Positions 6,589 to 9,855 of a stretch of 9,855 nucleotides of DNA are shown here, in pieces; position 1 is the first letter of the stretch, and the number at the start of each line of letters is the position of its first letter. Source of the stretch: Cellvibrionales bacterium UBA1963 (lineage in GTDB: Bacteria; Pseudomonadota; Gammaproteobacteria; Pseudomonadales; UBA7434). The translations under genes were made by a program, and so were the position numbers. The notes below the pieces were generated by a model. The model saw only the letters and a program-made list of their open reading frames with translations. It did no database searches and was not told the DNA's origin. The DNA is taken from the NCBI GenBank assembly GCA_002336035.1, contig DDED01000166.1, positions 1-9,855 on the forward strand, written 5' to 3'.

Positions 6589-6632
6589 GAGTTAATTATC
6601 AGGGTTTCAACGTTAATGTGGTGCTTAACCGT

Positions 6633-6647
6633 GTAAAGATAGGTAAA
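6633..6647 (+). promoter_or_regulatory. Perfect CpxR-type binding box GTAAA-GATAG-GTAAA
   Basis: The sequence matches the established CpxR consensus GTAAA-N5-GTAAA at all ten defined positions. It lies 8 bp past the maf stop codon and about 290 bp upstream of the CpxR-type gene's ATG. The predicted operon promoter is about 240 bp away, too far for standard activation, so the box may serve a nearer start. Confidence 0.6.
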
Positions 6648-6654
6648 GAAGGCT

Positions 6655-7263
6655 TTAGAGTAGAGTATAGTTTTCTAGTAGGTCATAGCCTGCCTTTTCA
6701 AGTGCTTGACTGAGCTTAATTAGGGGCAGGCCCACTAGGCTGGTCGGGTCATTGCCTTCATGTCGATTGATCAAGGTCACGCCCAATCCTTCCGATTTAA
6801 TAGCACCAGCGCAGTCAAACGGCTTTTCTAAGCTAAGATAACGAGTAATTTGGCGCGGGTTGAGTGAGCGGAAATGAAGTAAGTATTCATCACTAAACGT
6901 CTGTTTGTCTCCTGTTTTAGTGTTTATGAGGCAGCACGCGGTGATGTAGTTGACGGTTTTCCCGCTGCATTGCGCCAAATGTTGCTCCGCGATCGCTAGT
7001 GAGCCTGGTTTGCCGAGCTGAACCTCCGCCGAGCTGTCAACGGCTAAGCAGGCGACCTGGTCACAACCAATCACCAGTGAGTTTGGTGAGCGGTTGGCGA
7101 CCGTATTGGTTTTTTCAATTGCCAGTCTCATGACGAGTTGACGCCCGCTCTCATTGGCAAGCGCTGTTTCATCGATAGCGGGTGAATCGCAACTAAAGTT
7201 TGTGATGATTCGTTTTAACAGTTCTGCTCGATACGGTGAGCTTGAAGCCAATATAACGCGCAT
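6655..7263 (-). CDS. yceF: Maf family nucleotide pyrophosphatase, YceF type (7-methyl-GTP pyrophosphatase)
   Basis: A cytoplasmic house-cleaning enzyme that hydrolyses non-canonical nucleoside triphosphates to the monophosphate and pyrophosphate. The YceF subgroup prefers 7-methyl-GTP in E. coli. The 202-residue product shows the Maf fold signatures: ILASSSPYRAELL near the N terminus, IDET (30-33), RLAIEK (46-51) and GCDQV with the probable catalytic Asp68. The C-terminal part includes FDCAGAIKSEGLG and then NDPTSLVGLPLIKLSQ. FDCAGAIKSEGLG and DPTSLVGLPLI point to YceF rather than YhdE. The ATG at 7263 is supported by AGGGAG 6 nt upstream. The gene is divergent from yceD with a shared 149-bp promoter region, and its 3' end faces the two-component genes across a terminator. 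Assignment to the family is firm; the exact substrate is by family analogy. Confidence 0.94.
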   Translation of the reverse strand: MRVILASSSPYRAELLKRIITNFSCDSPAIDETALANESGRQLVMRLAIEKTNTVANRSPNSLVIGCDQVACLAVDSSAEVQLGKPGSLAIAEQHLAQCSGKTVNYITACCLINTKTGDKQTFSDEYLLHFRSLNPRQITRYLSLEKPFDCAGAIKSEGLGVTLINRHEGNDPTSLVGLPLIKLSQALEKAGYDLLENYTLL

Positions 7264-7343
7264 TATGTCTCCCTAAAACGGCTATTTTCTTATTGATGAG
7301 GTCTTTGTGGGCTAATTCGGTACGATTTAGCCCATGTCTGCTG

Positions 7344-7372
7344 TTTTTATGCCAATAATCCAGTAAAATCAA
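7344..7372 (-). promoter_or_regulatory. Candidate sigma70 promoter for maf/yceF
   Basis: On the minus strand, TTGATT (7372-7367) and TAAAAA (7349-7344) are separated by 17 bp. Each matches four of six consensus bases. Transcription would start near 7337, giving a leader of about 75 nt. Its -35 lies one base from the -35 of the divergent yceD promoter. Confidence 0.4.
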
Positions 7373-7373
7373 A

Positions 7374-7403
7374 TTGACGGACGGCCTGTAAAGCCTATAG
7401 AAT
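7374..7403 (+). promoter_or_regulatory. Sigma70 promoter of the yceD-rpmF-plsX-fabD operon
   Basis: TTGACG (7374-7379, five of six) is followed by TAGAAT (7398-7403, five of six) at 18 bp, or by TATAGA (7396-7401) at 16 bp. The predicted start is at about 7408-7410, only a few bases before the yceD ATG at 7413, which suggests an almost leaderless message. Confidence 0.55.
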
Positions 7404-7412
7404 GCGCCGATT

Positions 7413-7979
7413 ATGCCTAATCAACAGCTCCCACAGCAAGTCACCGTGAGAAAACTCGTCGAAAGTGGGGCTCATCTGAGTGGGTTTGTGTCAGATGTTC
7501 GCTTGCCGAGAGTGACTGAGGCTGTGCAGCAAATTGCTCAGGGTATCACAGCCGACTTGCATTTCGGTATGGACGAGTCCAATAAAATGATTATTGGGGT
7601 CAGTATTGAAGGGGCTGTTGCTTTAGCATGCCAACGTTGCTTGGAATCTGTAACAGTGCCGCTTAACATAGCGACAACACTCACAGTGGTCGCGCACGAT
7701 GAAGAGGCGCGTAATTGTATTCGTTCGCATGAACCTATTGTGTTAGACGAAGGTCTACTGCATATCGACGGTATGCTTGAAGAAGAAATTTTATTAAGCT
7801 TGCCTGCGGTTGCATTGCATCCGAAGGTGGCGAGAGATAAACAGATCGATGACGTTTCGCAATTGACTGATAAAACCAGTTCAGCGGATCAGCAAGGTAT
7901 TGAACGACGCGCGGCAGTTGGGTTAAACAATCCCTTTGCTGTGTTAAAAACATTAACGACCGAAGACGGTCAGGAGTAA
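7413..7979 (+). CDS. yceD: YceD (DUF177), large-subunit rRNA accumulation protein
   Basis: A small cytoplasmic protein of the DUF177 family. In E. coli and in plants it is needed for normal 23S rRNA accumulation, and it is nearly always encoded next to rpmF. The 188-residue product carries the family's CxxC motif (CQRC, Cys73 and Cys76), the EEEILLSLPAVALH block after it and the C-terminal signature NPFAVL (173-178). E. coli YceD is about 173 residues; the extra length lies in a variable acidic and polar stretch before NPFAVL. The ATG at 7413 fits the family N terminus, yet no Shine-Dalgarno precedes it and the predicted transcription start is almost at the ATG. Its stop codon overlaps the region of the rpmF ribosome site, so the two genes are tightly linked. 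Confidence 0.95.
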   Translation: MPNQQLPQQVTVRKLVESGAHLSGFVSDVRLPRVTEAVQQIAQGITADLHFGMDESNKMIIGVSIEGAVALACQRCLESVTVPLNIATTLTVVAHDEEARNCIRSHEPIVLDEGLLHIDGMLEEEILLSLPAVALHPKVARDKQIDDVSQLTDKTSSADQQGIERRAAVGLNNPFAVLKTLTTEDGQE

Positions 7980-7984
7980 GCGAA

Positions 7985-8167
7985 ATGGCAGTTCAAAAGA
8001 GTAAAGTAACCCGTTCTCGACGAGGACAGCGTCGCTCTCACGACAGTCTTGTAAAGGGCGTTTTATCAGTTGACGAAACCAGTGGTGAGAAACATCGTCG
8101 TCATCACGTGACTAACGAAGGGTTCTATCGAGGTAAAAAAGTCGTTGAAACAGGGCTCGATGATTAA
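7985..8167 (+). CDS. rpmF: 50S ribosomal protein L32 (bL32)
   Basis: A small basic protein of the large ribosomal subunit. The 60-residue product begins MAVQKSKVTRSRRGQRRSHD, continues with LSVDETSGEKHRRHHVT and ends GFYRGKKVVETGLDD, in line with bL32 of gammaproteobacteria (E. coli 57 residues). It lacks the paired zinc-binding cysteines found in some bacterial L32 proteins, as in E. coli. The ATG at 7985 lies 5 nt after the yceD stop. Its Shine-Dalgarno AGGAG (7972-7976) sits at the very end of yceD, pointing to translational coupling. The C terminus is slightly longer than usual and acidic. Confidence 0.98.
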   Translation: MAVQKSKVTRSRRGQRRSHDSLVKGVLSVDETSGEKHRRHHVTNEGFYRGKKVVETGLDD

Positions 8168-8286
8168 ATCAGTTGCGCTTGTTTTTCGTTTATCATCATT
8201 TGCCTTATCGACGTTTTGCAGCCTATCTGCCAGTTGAGTTGGTTTAAGCGAAACTTTTTTATTCATTACTGTCATTGCTAAAGCCG

Positions 8287-9303
8287 ATGAAAATAGCCAT
8301 TGATGCCATGGGGGGAGATTGCGGTTTAGCTGCGACGATCCCGGCCTCATTGTCGATTTTGAAGGCCCATCCACGTATTGCTCAAATTCAGCTATTCGGG
8401 CCTGAAGAGGCCATCAATAATGCGCTCCATACCGCCGATCTGATGCTTGCAGATCCTTCCTTGAGGGAAAGATTATGCGTTCGCCATGCCGAAGCACAGA
8501 TCAATATGGCTGACAAACCATCATCTGTATTGCGAGAGCGGCGTGAATCCTCAATGTTACTGGCATTAAGGGCGCTAGCCGTTGAAGAGGTTGACGCTTG
8601 CGTCAGTAGTGGCAATACCGGTGCCTTAGTGGCCTTAGCGCGACACAGTTGCGGAGTTCTTGACGGGGTAAGGTCCGTTGCAATTTGTGCCCAACTTCCT
8701 AACCTTGACCACCCCACGTATTTGCTTGATGTCGGAGCAAATGTTGATTGTACCGCTGATCAATTGCACCAGTTTGCTCGCATGGGCTGCGCTTTAGTGA
8801 AGAGTAATCATTTTCAGTCTACGCGAAGTGAGCTAAAGCCGAGAGTGCGGGCCTTAAGTATTGGTATTGAGTCAGGTAAAGGTAATCAAACTGTAACCGA
8901 GGCAGTGGCATTGTGCAGTGCCGACCACTCGATGAATTTTGTTGGCCTAATTGAAGCCAATCAATTACTGATGGATGATTGTGATGTGGTCATTTGTGAC
9001 GGTTTCTCTGGCAATATCGCGTTAAAAGCCTGTGAAGGCACTGCCGAATATATCCGTCGTTTTATTCACCAATCGTCTTCTAAAGATCAATTGCCGTTAA
9101 GTGAAAGTGAGCAACGATCAGACCGTTTACTTCAAGTTATGCAAGCATCAGCGTTTAATGGTGCCGTATTATTGGGGTTAAAGCGGACAGTGGTAAAAAG
9201 TCATGGTGGCAGCGATGCGATAGGATTTCAGGCGGCGATTGAAAAAGCCATCATGCTTGAGCAAGGCGAGTTAACAGAAAAGATGATTCGGCAACTGAAA
9301 TAA
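8287..9303 (+). CDS. plsX: Phosphate acyltransferase PlsX
   Basis: Catalyses formation of acyl-phosphate from acyl-ACP and phosphate, feeding PlsY in phosphatidic acid synthesis. It is a peripheral enzyme at the inner membrane. The 338-residue product shows MKIAIDAMGGD at the N terminus, VSSGNTGALVALAR (107-120), LLDVGANVDC (146-155), VICDGFSGNIALK (235-247) and VVKSHGGSDAIGF (302-314), all family hallmarks. The usual NIGEE/NIGTE stretch reads SIGIESGKG here, a mild departure. The ATG at 8287 is chosen because the conserved N terminus begins there. A TTG at 8275 would add four residues, and neither start has a clear Shine-Dalgarno. A 119-nt spacer separates it from rpmF. fabD follows after 28 nt, the standard lipid-synthesis order. 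Confidence 0.96.
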   Translation: MKIAIDAMGGDCGLAATIPASLSILKAHPRIAQIQLFGPEEAINNALHTADLMLADPSLRERLCVRHAEAQINMADKPSSVLRERRESSMLLALRALAVEEVDACVSSGNTGALVALARHSCGVLDGVRSVAICAQLPNLDHPTYLLDVGANVDCTADQLHQFARMGCALVKSNHFQSTRSELKPRVRALSIGIESGKGNQTVTEAVALCSADHSMNFVGLIEANQLLMDDCDVVICDGFSGNIALKACEGTAEYIRRFIHQSSSKDQLPLSESEQRSDRLLQVMQASAFNGAVLLGLKRTVVKSHGGSDAIGFQAAIEKAIMLEQGELTEKMIRQLK

Positions 9304-9331
9304 CCCCGTTGTACTGAATAAAAGGAGCGTG

Positions 9332-9855
9332 ATGAATTCCAATAAGACTGCATTTGTATTTCCTGGGCAAGGGTCTCAAAAAGTAGGTATGCTTTCTGGC
9401 GTTGCCGAACAATTCCCTGAAATTAAGCAGACGTTTGCCCAAGCGTCCAAAGTCTTACACTATGACTTATGGGCGCTTTCTCAGCAAGGCTCCCAAGAGG
9501 CGCTCAATCTTACTGAAACCACACAGCCGTTATTATTGACAGCTAGCATTGCACTGTGGCGAGCATGGTTATCTGCTGGGGGTGCTAAGCCAGGATTAAT
9601 GGCAGGCCATAGCTTGGGTGAGTTCAGTGCCTTAGTGTGCGCAGGTGTATTGGCGTTCGAGGACGCGGTAGAATTAGTTCGCCAGCGAGGTGCTTTTATG
9701 CAATCAGCCGTCCCTGTTGGTGTCGGAGCAATGGCAGCGATTATCGGATTGGCTGATGAAAAAGTTGAAGCCGTCTGTGAGTCATGCAGTGGCACTCAGA
9801 TCGTGCAAGCGGTCAATTATAACTCGCCGGGGCAGGTGGTGATAGCCGGGCATGC
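9332..9855 (+). CDS. fabD: Malonyl-CoA:ACP transacylase FabD, N-terminal part (cut by window edge)
   Basis: Transfers malonyl groups from CoA to acyl carrier protein, supplying the extender unit for fatty-acid synthesis in the cytoplasm. The 174 codons present include AFVFPGQGSQ with the oxyanion-hole Gln, the nucleophile Ser94 in AGHSLGEFSALV, and Arg119 in VRQRGAFMQ, which binds the malonyl carboxylate. NYNSPGQVVIAGH follows near the window end. The catalytic histidine lies beyond the edge. The ATG at 9332 has AAGGAG (9322-9327) only 4 nt upstream, slightly close but strong. The N terminus and motif spacing agree with E. coli FabD (Ser92, Arg117). It is the last visible gene of the yceD-rpmF-plsX run; fabG and acpP would be expected next. 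Confidence 0.97.
   Translation, partial: MNSNKTAFVFPGQGSQKVGMLSGVAEQFPEIKQTFAQASKVLHYDLWALSQQGSQEALNLTETTQPLLLTASIALWRAWLSAGGAKPGLMAGHSLGEFSALVCAGVLAFEDAVELVRQRGAFMQSAVPVGVGAMAAIIGLADEKVEAVCESCSGTQIVQAVNYNSPGQVVIAGH

Noticed and set aside
8242..8260. Small hairpin GTTT-AAGCG-AAAC followed by six T between rpmF and plsX, resembling a terminator or attenuator
   Set aside because: The stem is only four pairs, three of them A-T, and is too weak to terminate transcription; plsX and fabD would be expected to share the upstream transcript.

Overview
This window looks like the chromosome of a gammaproteobacterium of moderate GC content. It carries the conserved block rne / rluC–HAD phosphatase–sppA / maf (yceF) / yceD–rpmF–plsX–fabD. 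Gene order, the YceF-type Maf and the SppA type resemble pseudomonads and marine Oceanospirillales-like bacteria more than enterics, but the genus cannot be fixed from sequence alone. No transposase, integrase, phage gene, CRISPR array, tRNA or rRNA gene was seen.

Layout. (1) 1-184, minus: the first 61 codons of RNase E, cut by the window edge. (2) 185-1517: about 1.3 kb without a confident gene. On the rne side it holds a long, hairpin-rich stretch, read as the rne 5' leader with a candidate promoter. It also holds a perfect 17-nt palindrome, a tandem hairpin pair and one doubtful 104-codon frame. (3) 1518-4198, plus: rluC, a HAD-IA phosphatase of the Gph type and sppA. (4) 4199-6342, minus: a CpxA/CpxR-type two-component pair. 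Its last codon directly abuts the sppA stop codon. (5) 6343-6654: an intergenic region with a perfect CpxR-type box (GTAAA-N5-GTAAA), a minus-strand intrinsic terminator and a promoter for the regulator gene. (6) 6655-7263, minus: maf/yceF. (7) 7413-9855, plus: yceD, rpmF, plsX and the start of fabD, divergent from maf across a 149-bp double promoter.

How the genes work together. rne, rluC, yceD and rpmF concern RNA processing and the large ribosomal subunit. plsX and fabD start phospholipid and fatty-acid synthesis. sppA and the Cpx-type pair concern the cell envelope. The housekeeping genes look ordinary and intact.

The least ordinary part is 6343-6654. A consensus CpxR box lies beside a CpxR-type gene, but about 240 bp from that gene's predicted promoter. 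On the same strand it is followed by a -10-like hexamer and then an intrinsic terminator. This suggests a Cpx-controlled small RNA of about 130 nt, or a regulated maf 3' end. This is inference from motifs. No transcript evidence is available here.
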